6,900 nucleotides of DNA from Candidatus Stahliibacteriota bacterium (GCA_030613445.1 JAUWLY010000154.1:1-6900), one strand, 5' to 3'. Shown: positions 1-6,724, counted from the first letter of the stretch. A program made the numbers and translations. The notes: generated by a model from the sequence alone, not told the origin.

Positions 1-1
1 T

Positions 2-1771
2 ATCGTACTTATTAGCACGTGTACGCGTGTCAATCGCTCTTCTGCACCGGAGTTCATGATGTCAGAGATCAAACCAGCCCTATTCCAAAAGGGTATGTGG
101 CTGAGAGCCGCCTCAATGGCTTCACCTGATTCTATCCCCAAAATCATGCAAATCGCCAAGCAATACCAAATAACTGACATATATGCACAGGTTGTCGTTG
201 GTGGCTACGCTTATTACCCCTCGAGCATAATACCGCGCAGCCAGTACTTGGCAAAAATATCCGGACCAGTTTATGATCCGTTCGATTCGCTCATCCAAGC
301 TGCACACCAATGTTCGATCCGTGTCCATGCGTGGGTAAATACATTACTCATCTGGTCGCTTAAAGAACCGCCTGATTCGACACGCCACATTTACCATACG
401 CATCCTGAATGGTTCATAAAAGATGTACAGAATAAGAGCATGCACAAGTATTCCAGAGAAGAATGGTTTGATGCGGGGCTTGAAGGCTTGTATTTAAACC
501 CGGTAAATCCTGAAGTGCAAAAGTATCTTGCAGACATCACTACTGAAATACTCAGCAAGTATCCGGTTCTTGGTATTCACCTGGACTTTATCAGGTATCC
601 TGGAGTATCATGGGGATTACCAGAAAACGATACCACGGCAATATTCGCTGCTCTTGATGCCTATACTATACGCTGGTTCAATCTTCTCAAGTATCCTCAG
701 AGCTCGTTCATCACCAGGTGGATGTGCTGGCATTACTGGAAATATGCCAGGCAAAAGGAAAAACACATCCACGATGTTGTTCAAGCTATCCGCCGAGTCG
801 TTGACCAGGATACAATAAATCCCAAGCGATTACTTAGTGCAGCGATATTTCCAAATCCAGGTTTGGCGCGTTATCGGTTTGGACAAAACTGGATGGACTG
901 GAGTGAAACCATTGACTATCCAGTTGCCATGTCCTATACTGACGATGCGCTTTTTTTCTCAGACCTGATGCATTATACAATAAGCCAAAGAAACGATGCG
1001 ATATTCGGTATTGGATTCATCTGGCCTGACATGGAAACGGCTGCACATGCGGAAATCGATAATGTAACAAAGAACAATGGAGCAGGTATCTGCTATTTTG
1101 ATTTCACGAGTTTAGATACTATGGTCGACTTTGCAAGACTCCATGGAAAAACGGCAACTGACGAGTATCCCCTAATTGCCGAGAAAGAAAAATTCGAGCA
1201 AATCACTGATGTTTTCCTTGATCTACCAAAAGCTGAAATCGTGACTTTTGGTAAGCCTCTTCTTGAAGCTGGAGAGCATCTTAAGTTTGCAGAATTCTTA
1301 CTCTCCTTATCCCTGAATCAGAAACAAGACTTAAAAAAGATGGATTTAACGCGTCATAGACTGATAGAGTACATTCACGATGATGTTGCTGCCTTCAGGT
1401 ACCTTGATTCACAGGTCTTCCCTATCTCAGACACTCTGATTCAACCACCAAGTAAAGAAGTGTTTTATGAGTTTTTTACGTGGGGTGAAGAAGACACCGC
1501 GACGATAAAAAAACAAGCTGAGAACATAAAGGAACTAACGCAATGTATGACTGTCTACCCCGATGTTCTCAGTGATATCGCCCGCGCAGCCTTTCAATCA
1601 GCTATAAATAAAAAGGAAATCTGGACCGTGCGCCGAGGTGTTTATGCGCTGGAAGTGAAAAAGATTCATAACGCTGGCAAGAAAGTGGCACGTGCCGATA
1701 TCACGCAAGAAAACCTACCCATCTATCTGAGCTGGACAATAAAGGAAAAAATTCACTCATTGATAGATTAG
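2..1771 (+). CDS. GHL10-type family 10 glycosyl hydrolase-like protein, probable lipoprotein, 5' end outside window
   Basis: Residues here are numbered from the ATG at 56. The first 350 or so residues match the GHL10 (DUF187, YngK-like) TIM-barrel family: an early strand with QVVVGGYAYYPSS (45-57), HAWVNTLLIWS (91-101), HPEWF (116-120), and GIHLDFIRYPG (173-183) with the conserved Asp177, followed by PVAMSYTDD (289-297) and GIGFIWPD (318-325). Such proteins are exported and are thought to cleave glycosidic bonds in envelope or polysaccharide substrates; the substrate here is unknown. Start: ATG codons stand at 56 and 59, with GGAG at 49-52 spaced six bases from the second. However, the frame has no stop back to base 2 and encodes IVLISTCTRVNRSSAPEF before the Met, which reads like the end of a lipoprotein signal peptide with Cys at 20-22 (a T at -1 is not ideal). 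I therefore treat the gene as 5'-partial. Residues about 395-571 lie outside the barrel and resemble a SurA/parvulin module. No terminator follows. Confidence 0.85.
   Translation: MVLISTCTRVNRSSAPEFMMSEIKPALFQKGMWLRAASMASPDSIPKIMQIAKQYQITDIYAQVVVGGYAYYPSSIIPRSQYLAKISGPVYDPFDSLIQAAHQCSIRVHAWVNTLLIWSLKEPPDSTRHIYHTHPEWFIKDVQNKSMHKYSREEWFDAGLEGLYLNPVNPEVQKYLADITTEILSKYPVLGIHLDFIRYPGVSWGLPENDTTAIFAALDAYTIRWFNLLKYPQSSFITRWMCWHYWKYARQKEKHIHDVVQAIRRVVDQDTINPKRLLSAAIFPNPGLARYRFGQNWMDWSETIDYPVAMSYTDDALFFSDLMHYTISQRNDAIFGIGFIWPDMETAAHAEIDNVTKNNGAGICYFDFTSLDTMVDFARLHGKTATDEYPLIAEKEKFEQITDVFLDLPKAEIVTFGKPLLEAGEHLKFAEFLLSLSLNQKQDLKKMDLTRHRLIEYIHDDVAAFRYLDSQVFPISDTLIQPPSKEVFYEFFTWGEEDTATIKKQAENIKELTQCMTVYPDVLSDIARAAFQSAINKKEIWTVRRGVYALEVKKIHNAGKKVARADITQENLPIYLSWTIKEKIHSLID
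1238..1768 (+). other. C-terminal SurA/PPIC-like (degenerate parvulin) module of the hydrolase
   Basis: This is a sub-region of the first gene, residues about 395-571. It begins with a Lys/Leu-rich helical part (about 405-460, including HRLIEYIHDD) like the N-terminal helices of SurA-type chaperones. A stretch from about 467 follows that can be laid over a parvulin domain: EVFYEFFTW as the first strand, an acidic and Lys-rich helix (GEEDTATIKKQAENIKEL), then IARAAFQSAINKKEIWTV and RRGVYALEVKKI. The last parts echo the family pattern 'AAF.L..GE...PV.T..GYHII.V'. The usual GG-LGW segment is missing, so isomerase activity is unlikely and a peptide-binding or structural role is more plausible. 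The assignment rests on recalled family patterns, not a search; the alternative is an unrelated helical extension. Confidence 0.4.
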
Positions 1772-1793
1772 TGCCCAAAGGAAAAGCGAACCC

Positions 1794-1821
1794 TTGACAT
1801 TAACCATATTTCCTATAAAAT
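1794..1821 (+). promoter_or_regulatory. Sigma-70-type promoter for the secreted beta-sandwich protein
   Basis: A perfect -35 box TTGACA (1794-1799) and TAAAAT as -10 (1816-1821, five of six consensus bases) are separated by 16 bp. The next gene starts at 1882, giving a leader of about 50 bases. The promoter lies after the stop codon of the hydrolase gene, so the second gene can be transcribed on its own. Confidence 0.7.
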
Positions 1822-1867
1822 AACAAGACGCAATCGTGTAGAAAGGAATTAAATAGTAACAAAACCA

Positions 1868-1877
1868 AAGGAGGTGG
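1868..1877 (+). promoter_or_regulatory. Strong Shine-Dalgarno site
   Basis: AAGGAGGTGG matches the anti-Shine-Dalgarno end of bacterial 16S rRNA almost completely, with the core AGGAGGT ending six bases before the ATG at 1882. It fixes the start of the second gene and contrasts with the absence of any such site before the third gene. Confidence 0.85.
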
Positions 1878-1881
1878 AATT

Positions 1882-3744
1882 ATGCAAACAATAGTAAAAT
1901 CTACGATGATATGTGTCCTGATTGCGGTTCTTACTGGTTGGGGTGGTGCTGCCAGCATTGAGGACTATGACCAACCAATGCAGACTCCAATAAAGGACAT
2001 GACATTGAGAGCTGGTTCTCAACAACCTGCTGGTCCAGTGATATATCTGTATCCCATGCGTCAATTGCTGCTTGATACTTTTGAAAGGGGCACTATTGCG
2101 CCTTGGGCAACTTCTGGATCAACCAGCTGGGGTATGAGAGACACAACAGACACCTATGGTCCTCAAGCGCCTGCTGTATCTGGGTACAGATATGCAGGAC
2201 ATCCATCAACAGACCTACCAGAGTACCCGTCATCTGGCGTAAATCCGGGTTTGATTTGCTTCTTGACCTCTCCTACCATTGACTTATCAGGTATTACAGA
2301 ACTCTATCTTTCATTCAACTACTGGGGAGATTTTGAAGGTGCTGCAACCAATTTTGACGGCGGCATTATAGAAATATCAGCAAACAATGGTGCAACATGG
2401 GTACAGGTCGATTCGCAAGCAACAGGTCACCTCGATCCTACGTATGATGCACAGCTTGCAGGTACAGGCACGTTAGGCACTGCCTGGGCATACTGTTATG
2501 ACACGGATCCTGACTGGGTAAACGTTAGCTCTCAAGATCTTATCGCTTTGGGCTATGTTTCCACTGGTGATCTAATCCGCGTCCGCTATACATTTGCATC
2601 TGACGCTCTTTCAGGAGGACAAGGATGGTTCATCGATGATGTGCGTATTGCCGAAACTCCGCCACAGGATCTGCAGCCGCCCGTTATTACTCACACTCCG
2701 CTTCCAGATACTGTTGATACGCTCAATAATTATACTGTGTCAGCGGACATCATTGATGAAGGAACCGGAGTCAATCCTGACTCAGTCTATCTCCACTATG
2801 AGATTGAAAATGGTCCGATAGTCGATATCGATATGGTGAATACTGGTGGCGACACCTATGAAGCAGATATTCCTTCGCAAAATTGGCATACTGATATATT
2901 TTACAGCATTCATGCTGCCGATATAGCGGGTAATTGGGCAAACACAGCGCTCTATAATTTCGAAGTAACGAATGCAAGGCTCATTACTTATGACGATGGA
3001 CAACCATACTGGATACCTGGTGACCTTCCACCTGGTAATGGACTATACGTACAATTTTCATTCAGTGATGTTGGAATAGACAGCGGACTTGTGCACAAGG
3101 TAATCTACTACTTTGACGGACCAGGCCCATTCGATCTTGAAATCTATCGAGGAACCGGAGGAAACCCAGGCCCACTCCTTGGTGCGCTCCCTAACTTAAC
3201 CTCACCTGGTTATGAGTGGGTAAGTGTAGATTGTGATACCCTTAATATTCGAACAACTGGCGATGTGGTTGCTGGCTTTATTTGTGGTGCCAGTGGCGGC
3301 GATACGACACGCGTCTTAATGGACCCCACGCAAGAATACCCACAACGCATGTGGGGGTGGATAGCCGGCGCTTGGCAGGAAACTCCATATGCTGGCGGCG
3401 ATTACATGATCAGGATGAAAGTCATTCCAATAGAACCACCTGGTATTGAAGATAGACCGACAGACCAGGCATTTACCCTTACCCAGATTTCACCTAATCC
3501 AATGCGGGAACGTGCTACAATTGAATTTCAGCTCTTCAATAGCCAAAAGGTAAAGTTGAATATCTATGATGTATCAGGGAAGCTAATTAGAGTACTCCTG
3601 GACGATGTAAAAGAAAAAGGAACTCATAGCCTTTATTGGAATGGCTGTGATACACGGGGTAATAATGTCGCTTGCGGTGTTTACTTTGTGAAACTCGAAA
3701 CTGATGATTGCGTAATGACAAAGAAATTGCTCTTGATAAAATAA
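1882..3744 (+). CDS. Secreted multidomain beta-sandwich protein with C-terminal type-A sorting-like tail
   Basis: A 620-residue protein with a Sec signal peptide (Lys6, hydrophobic core 9-19, likely cleavage after GAA at 22-24). Residues about 62-257 resemble the MAM-like domain found in immune inhibitor A (M6) peptidases and choice-of-anchor proteins: LLDTFERG start, TSPTIDLSG, LYLSFNYW, ISANNGATWVQV and GGQGWFIDDVRI. No metalloprotease HExxH motif is present, so this is not itself a peptidase. Residues about 265-363 form an Ig/FN3-like domain (PVITHTPLPDT to YSIHAADIAGNWA). Residues about 366-516 form a further beta-rich domain of unknown type. Residues about 530-620 are a sorting-type tail: FTLTQISPNPMRERATIEF, LNIYDVSGKLIRVL, then GVYFVKLETDD and a basic end KKLLLIK. 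In FCB bacteria such tails direct outer-membrane export or surface attachment. The likely role is adhesion, carbohydrate binding or surface display; the ligand is unknown. It has its own promoter, a strong ribosome binding site and a terminator, so it is probably monocistronic. Confidence 0.85.
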   Translation: MQTIVKSTMICVLIAVLTGWGGAASIEDYDQPMQTPIKDMTLRAGSQQPAGPVIYLYPMRQLLLDTFERGTIAPWATSGSTSWGMRDTTDTYGPQAPAVSGYRYAGHPSTDLPEYPSSGVNPGLICFLTSPTIDLSGITELYLSFNYWGDFEGAATNFDGGIIEISANNGATWVQVDSQATGHLDPTYDAQLAGTGTLGTAWAYCYDTDPDWVNVSSQDLIALGYVSTGDLIRVRYTFASDALSGGQGWFIDDVRIAETPPQDLQPPVITHTPLPDTVDTLNNYTVSADIIDEGTGVNPDSVYLHYEIENGPIVDIDMVNTGGDTYEADIPSQNWHTDIFYSIHAADIAGNWANTALYNFEVTNARLITYDDGQPYWIPGDLPPGNGLYVQFSFSDVGIDSGLVHKVIYYFDGPGPFDLEIYRGTGGNPGPLLGALPNLTSPGYEWVSVDCDTLNIRTTGDVVAGFICGASGGDTTRVLMDPTQEYPQRMWGWIAGAWQETPYAGGDYMIRMKVIPIEPPGIEDRPTDQAFTLTQISPNPMRERATIEFQLFNSQKVKLNIYDVSGKLIRVLLDDVKEKGTHSLYWNGCDTRGNNVACGVYFVKLETDDCVMTKKLLLIK

Positions 3745-3759
3745 TAGGCGCTAATCCTT

Positions 3760-3791
3760 AAAGGGGGTGAGTTTTACTCACCCCCTTTTTT
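3760..3791 (+). terminator. Rho-independent terminator after the secreted protein gene
   Basis: The arm GGGGGTGAG (3763-3771) pairs perfectly with CTCACCCCC (3777-3785) across the loop TTTTA. Three further A-T pairs can extend the base, and a run of six T follows (3786-3791). It starts 15 bases after the stop codon of the second gene and separates it from the peptidase gene. Confidence 0.95.
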
Positions 3792-3831
3792 ATTTCATAC
3801 ACTTCTTTGTCATAATCCTCTGCTTTCCACC

Positions 3832-3860
3832 TTGACATTGCCCATTAGAATAACTACAAT
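3832..3860 (+). promoter_or_regulatory. Sigma-70-type promoter giving a probable leaderless mRNA
   Basis: TTGACA (3832-3837, perfect) and TACAAT (3855-3860, five of six) are separated by the ideal 17 bp. Only five bases (GGCTC) lie between the -10 box and the ATG at 3866. Transcription normally starts about 5-9 bases after the -10 box, which here falls on or just beside the A of the start codon. Confidence 0.75.
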
Positions 3861-3865
3861 GGCTC

Positions 3866-6016
3866 ATGAAAATAGTTAGATCATTCAAAAAACACAAGGC
3901 AATCGCTCACCTGACAGGAGCGGCAATTATCGCATGCCTCTCATTCGCTTATGCGGACGAATATCAGGGTACAGGAAATATAGTACCACCAGTTGCCAAA
4001 ATAGTTCCGAAGATCGATACGATCCACGACGATATACTTGTGGATAATTATTTCTGGCTCAGACAGAGAAATGAACCAGAGGTTCTTGAGTACCTCAAGG
4101 CAGAAAATACATACACCACGGCAAAAATGAAACACACCGAAGATTTTCAACAGAAGTTGTATGAAGAAATGGTCAGCCGAATCAAAGAGACTGATTTATC
4201 CGTACCTGAGAAAGTTGATGATTACTACTATTACAAGCGCACAGAACAAGGCAAGCAATATCCCATTCACTGCCGCAAGAAGGGTAGCCTAGATGCCAAA
4301 GAGGAGATCTTATTAGACCAGAATGTTCTTGCCAAACAATATGCTTACTTTGAAATTGGAGCTCTCAAAATCAGTCCAGATCATAGACTACTTGCTTACT
4401 CAATCGATACTTTGGGTTCAGAACGGTTCACCCTGTTCATTAAAAACCTTGAAACCAATAGACTGTATAGCGAACACATATCCAATATCAGTTACTCGGT
4501 TGCCTGGGCTGACAATAATACTATATTCTACACAATAGTTGATCATGCAAAACGACCATATATGCTTTATCGACACACACTCAATAGCGACCCAGTCAAT
4601 GATGTACTGATCTACCATGAACCTGATGATCTGTTCTGGCTGGATGTGTCACGTTCTAAAAGCGGTAAATATCTATTCATGGACATTGGCAGCCATACAA
4701 CAACTGAAGTCTATTACTTGAACACCTCAACACCAGAGAATAGCTTTAGCCTCTTTTACGCCAGGAAGCAAGATATCGAATACTATGTTAAACACCACGA
4801 GGAGAACTTCCTCATATTAACAAATGAAAACGCCAAAAATTTCAAACTTATCCAAGTACCTAAGATCGCTACTGCTAAATCAAACTCTATTGAGATAATC
4901 CCGCATCGCGCTTCGGTCAAAATTGAAGGATTTGACGTTTTCAAAGATTTCATCGTTTTGTCAGAAAGAAAAAACGGTCTGGAGCAAATAAGTATCATAA
5001 ATGTCACGGATAATATGAGTCACTATGTTAACTTTCCCGAACCAACCTATACATTCTGGTTCGGCAAGAACAAAGATTATGCCTCTGAATTGTTACGCTT
5101 TACATACATGTCCCTGGTTACGCCAAAATCAGTATTCGATTACAATATGCTAACCAGAGAACGAAACCTGAAAAAACAATACGAAGTCCTCGGCGGATAC
5201 GACCCAGATACATACGAATCACAACGTATCTTGGCGCTGGCTCCAGACAGCACATGGGTACCGATATCCCTGGTCTATAAAAAAGGCATGGTCATGGACA
5301 ATAGAAATTCATTGTTCCTGACTGGCTATGGTGCATACGGCGGCAGTTTTGACCCGTATTTTTCCTCTAATCGCTTGAGTCTTCTGAATCGCGGTTTTAT
5401 CTACGCTATTGCGCATATCCGAGGTGGCGGTGAAATGGGTAAATATTGGCACGAACAGGGTAAAATGCTCAACAAAATAAATACCTTCACTGATTTTATT
5501 GCTTGTGCAGAATACCTGATAGAACAAGGTTATACATCCAAAGAAAAACTGGTTATCTCAGGAGGGAGTGCTGGTGGTCTGCTCATTGGCGCGGTTGCGA
5601 ACATGAAACCAGACCTCTTTAAAATAGTCGTCGCTGACGTGCCGTTTGTCGACTTAATAAATACCATGTTTGACCCATCACTTCCCCTAACCGTACTTGA
5701 ATATGAAGAATGGGGTAATCCAAAAAATGAAGAATACTACCGCTACATGCGGTCGTACTCACCGTATGATAACGTCACTGCACAGGACTATCCCCATATC
5801 TTAATAACTGCAGGGTTGAATGACACGAGAGTTATGTATTGGGAAGCGGCGAAATGGACGGCAAAACTAAGAGCGTTGAAAACTGATGAGAATTTGCTGT
5901 TATTAAGAACGAATATGGGCACTGGGCACCTCGGTGCATCAGGGCGCTATGACTATCTCAAAGACATCGCCTTTGAATATGCTTTTATTTTGGATGTGCT
6001 TGGCCTAAAAGATTAA
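3866..6016 (+). CDS. ptrB: Exported oligopeptidase B-like prolyl oligopeptidase family peptidase (S9A)
   Basis: A serine peptidase of 716 residues, close to the usual 680-720 of oligopeptidase B. These enzymes cut short peptides, classically after Arg or Lys. The N-terminal part (NYFWLRQRNEPEVLEYLKAEN, from 61) is typical S9A; a beta-propeller spans roughly 100-430 and gates access; an alpha/beta hydrolase domain runs from about 450 to the end. The triad is complete: Ser568 in GGSAGG, Asp653 in LNDTRV, His688 in GTGHLG. The block YEEWGNP (613-619) with neighbouring Glu612 resembles the acidic substrate-binding region of oligopeptidase B, and LITAGLNDTRVMYWEAAKW is also close to that subfamily. 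Unlike typical cytosolic oligopeptidase B it begins with a signal peptide: basic n-region (MKIVRSFKKHK), hydrophobic stretch 16-28 and an AYA cleavage site at 28-30, which suggests a periplasmic location. There is no Shine-Dalgarno site; the start is supported by the signal peptide and the adjacent promoter. It is a single-gene unit. Confidence 0.92.
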   Translation: MKIVRSFKKHKAIAHLTGAAIIACLSFAYADEYQGTGNIVPPVAKIVPKIDTIHDDILVDNYFWLRQRNEPEVLEYLKAENTYTTAKMKHTEDFQQKLYEEMVSRIKETDLSVPEKVDDYYYYKRTEQGKQYPIHCRKKGSLDAKEEILLDQNVLAKQYAYFEIGALKISPDHRLLAYSIDTLGSERFTLFIKNLETNRLYSEHISNISYSVAWADNNTIFYTIVDHAKRPYMLYRHTLNSDPVNDVLIYHEPDDLFWLDVSRSKSGKYLFMDIGSHTTTEVYYLNTSTPENSFSLFYARKQDIEYYVKHHEENFLILTNENAKNFKLIQVPKIATAKSNSIEIIPHRASVKIEGFDVFKDFIVLSERKNGLEQISIINVTDNMSHYVNFPEPTYTFWFGKNKDYASELLRFTYMSLVTPKSVFDYNMLTRERNLKKQYEVLGGYDPDTYESQRILALAPDSTWVPISLVYKKGMVMDNRNSLFLTGYGAYGGSFDPYFSSNRLSLLNRGFIYAIAHIRGGGEMGKYWHEQGKMLNKINTFTDFIACAEYLIEQGYTSKEKLVISGGSAGGLLIGAVANMKPDLFKIVVADVPFVDLINTMFDPSLPLTVLEYEEWGNPKNEEYYRYMRSYSPYDNVTAQDYPHILITAGLNDTRVMYWEAAKWTAKLRALKTDENLLLLRTNMGTGHLGASGRYDYLKDIAFEYAFILDVLGLKD

Positions 6017-6043
6017 AGGAGAGGTAACATAGTAACCTCTCCT
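6017..6043. terminator. Hairpin between convergent genes, possible bidirectional terminator
   Basis: AGGAGAGGT (6017-6025) pairs perfectly with ACCTCTCCT (6035-6043), with two more possible pairs after an A-A mismatch and an ATA tip. It sits directly after the peptidase stop codon and 47 bases past the stop of the opposing membrane protein gene. No T run follows on the plus strand; on the minus strand it is followed by TTTAATCTTTT, so it may work better for the leftward gene. Confidence 0.5.
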
Positions 6044-6090
6044 CAATCATGAAATAAGAAAATCCGTTATATCTTCTTACCTTTACTCAC

Positions 6091-6459
6091 CTACTTTGAA
6101 AATGCTAAATAGCCAGGTATAATGATATTCACGAAAGGTACAATCATCAATATGCCAATCCAATTGGGCTTACCGCGTGCTCCAGCGATCGCCATCCAGA
6201 CTATAATACCAATTATCCAATTCACGATCGGAATGAGCATCAGTATAAACCACCACAATGGTTTCTTAGCGATCATGAGCATTAGAAAAACGTTGAGTAT
6301 AGGGATCCATGCAAACCAACCATTTTCCGTATTGGTCTTCTTGGCGATTTTCATCAAGCAGATGGCAAAATAGATATAGCCTACAACGATAATAATGAAG
6401 TAGATAATACCAATAGCCGCTGCCGCAGCTGGTTCCATTTGCTGGTAACTACCTTCCAT
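6091..6459 (-). CDS. Small four-helix integral membrane protein, DUF5684-like
   Basis: A 122-residue, very hydrophobic protein. Membrane segments lie at about 12-36, 48-63, 68-93 and 99-118. Three internal motifs recur: WIPILN (51-56), LIPIVN (75-80) and IVPFVN (106-111), each with a preceding Trp (GWFAW, LWWF, NWIG). This pattern is seen in the DUF5684 family of small bacterial membrane proteins, whose function is not known; some members are fused to or lie near signal peptidase I. Start choice: the frame also has a GTG at 6468, but the Shine-Dalgarno-like GGGGGTG (6472-6466) overlaps that GTG and lies six bases before the ATG at 6459, so I use the ATG. A further ATG at residue 8 is less well placed. 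A near-perfect promoter lies upstream, with a leader of about 60 bases. It is convergent to the peptidase gene, so no joint function is implied. Confidence 0.82.
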   Translation of the reverse strand: MEGSYQQMEPAAAAAIGIIYFIIIVVGYIYFAICLMKIAKKTNTENGWFAWIPILNVFLMLMIAKKPLWWFILMLIPIVNWIIGIIVWMAIAGARGKPNWIGILMIVPFVNIIIPGYLAFSK

Positions 6460-6465
6460 CCTTTT

Positions 6466-6475
6466 CACCCCCTTT
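6466..6475 (-). promoter_or_regulatory. Shine-Dalgarno site that decides the start of the membrane protein
   Basis: Read on the minus strand the sequence is AAAGGGGGTG, one mismatch from AAAGGAGGTG. It is followed by six bases and the ATG at 6459. Because it overlaps the GTG at 6468, it argues against that codon as the start. Confidence 0.6.
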
Positions 6476-6526
6476 CACGAGATCAGTGATTCTGTATTTA
6501 TATGCTTGTACTCAAATGACTGTTTA

Positions 6527-6554
6527 ATTATACAACGAAATAATTAAATGTCAA
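6527..6554 (-). promoter_or_regulatory. Consensus sigma-70 promoter for the membrane protein gene
   Basis: On the minus strand TTGACA (6554-6549) and TATAAT (6532-6527) are both perfect and separated by 16 bp. Transcription should begin near 6520, about 60 bases before the ATG at 6459. The -35 box is followed by TT, as at the two other promoters in the window. Confidence 0.85.
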
Positions 6555-6637
6555 CAAAATAATTTGAATACCGCTGATAAATCTTCAGGGATATTCTCTG
6601 CCTCTGCTGGAAGTTCTGATTTATTAAATTCACAAAC

Positions 6638-6642
6638 AAAAA
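6638..6642 (-). terminator. T run directly after tRNA-Cys
   Basis: On the minus strand U73 is followed by five more T and then GTTTG. Together with the GC-rich 3' half of the tRNA this may end transcription of the tRNA unit. There is no separate terminator hairpin downstream; see the finding on the alternative stem AAGGCGGC/GCCGCCTT. Confidence 0.35.
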
Positions 6643-6715
6643 AGGCGGCAGCCGGATTTGCACCGGCGAATAGCGATTTTGCAGACCGCCGCCTTAGCTA
6701 CTTGGCTATACCGCC
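6643..6715 (-). tRNA. tRNA-Cys (anticodon GCA)
   Basis: A full cloverleaf of 73 bases. Acceptor stem GGCGGTA/TGCCGCC has one G-T pair. The D arm has a three-pair stem (GCC/GGC) and loop AGTAGCTA. The anticodon stem GCGGT/ATCGC encloses loop CTGCAAA with anticodon GCA. The variable loop is TATTC, and the T arm is GCCGG-TGCAAAT-CCGGC. U73 fits the known identity base for cysteine. CCA is not encoded; T bases follow, so CCA must be added by a nucleotidyltransferase. Odd points: the T loop begins TGC instead of TTC (G55 replaces U55) and the D loop has AG instead of GG at 18-19 (A18). Both partners of a normally universal tertiary contact are therefore changed. The G15-C48 and G19-C56 contacts remain possible. 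Confidence 0.93.
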
Positions 6716-6724
6716 CACAAAACA

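Noticed and set aside
2594..3003. Overlapping small frames on both strands inside the secreted protein gene
   Set aside because: The long frame shows clear domain patterns through this stretch, so these are chance frames.
6122..6373. 83-codon open frame on the plus strand
   Set aside because: It lies antisense to the membrane protein gene, which has a promoter, ribosome binding site and family-like motifs; the plus frame has none of these.
6555..6637. Spacer between the membrane-protein promoter and tRNA-Cys examined for a small RNA or gene
   Set aside because: No credible start, ribosome binding site, stable hairpin or terminator is seen in these 83 bases.
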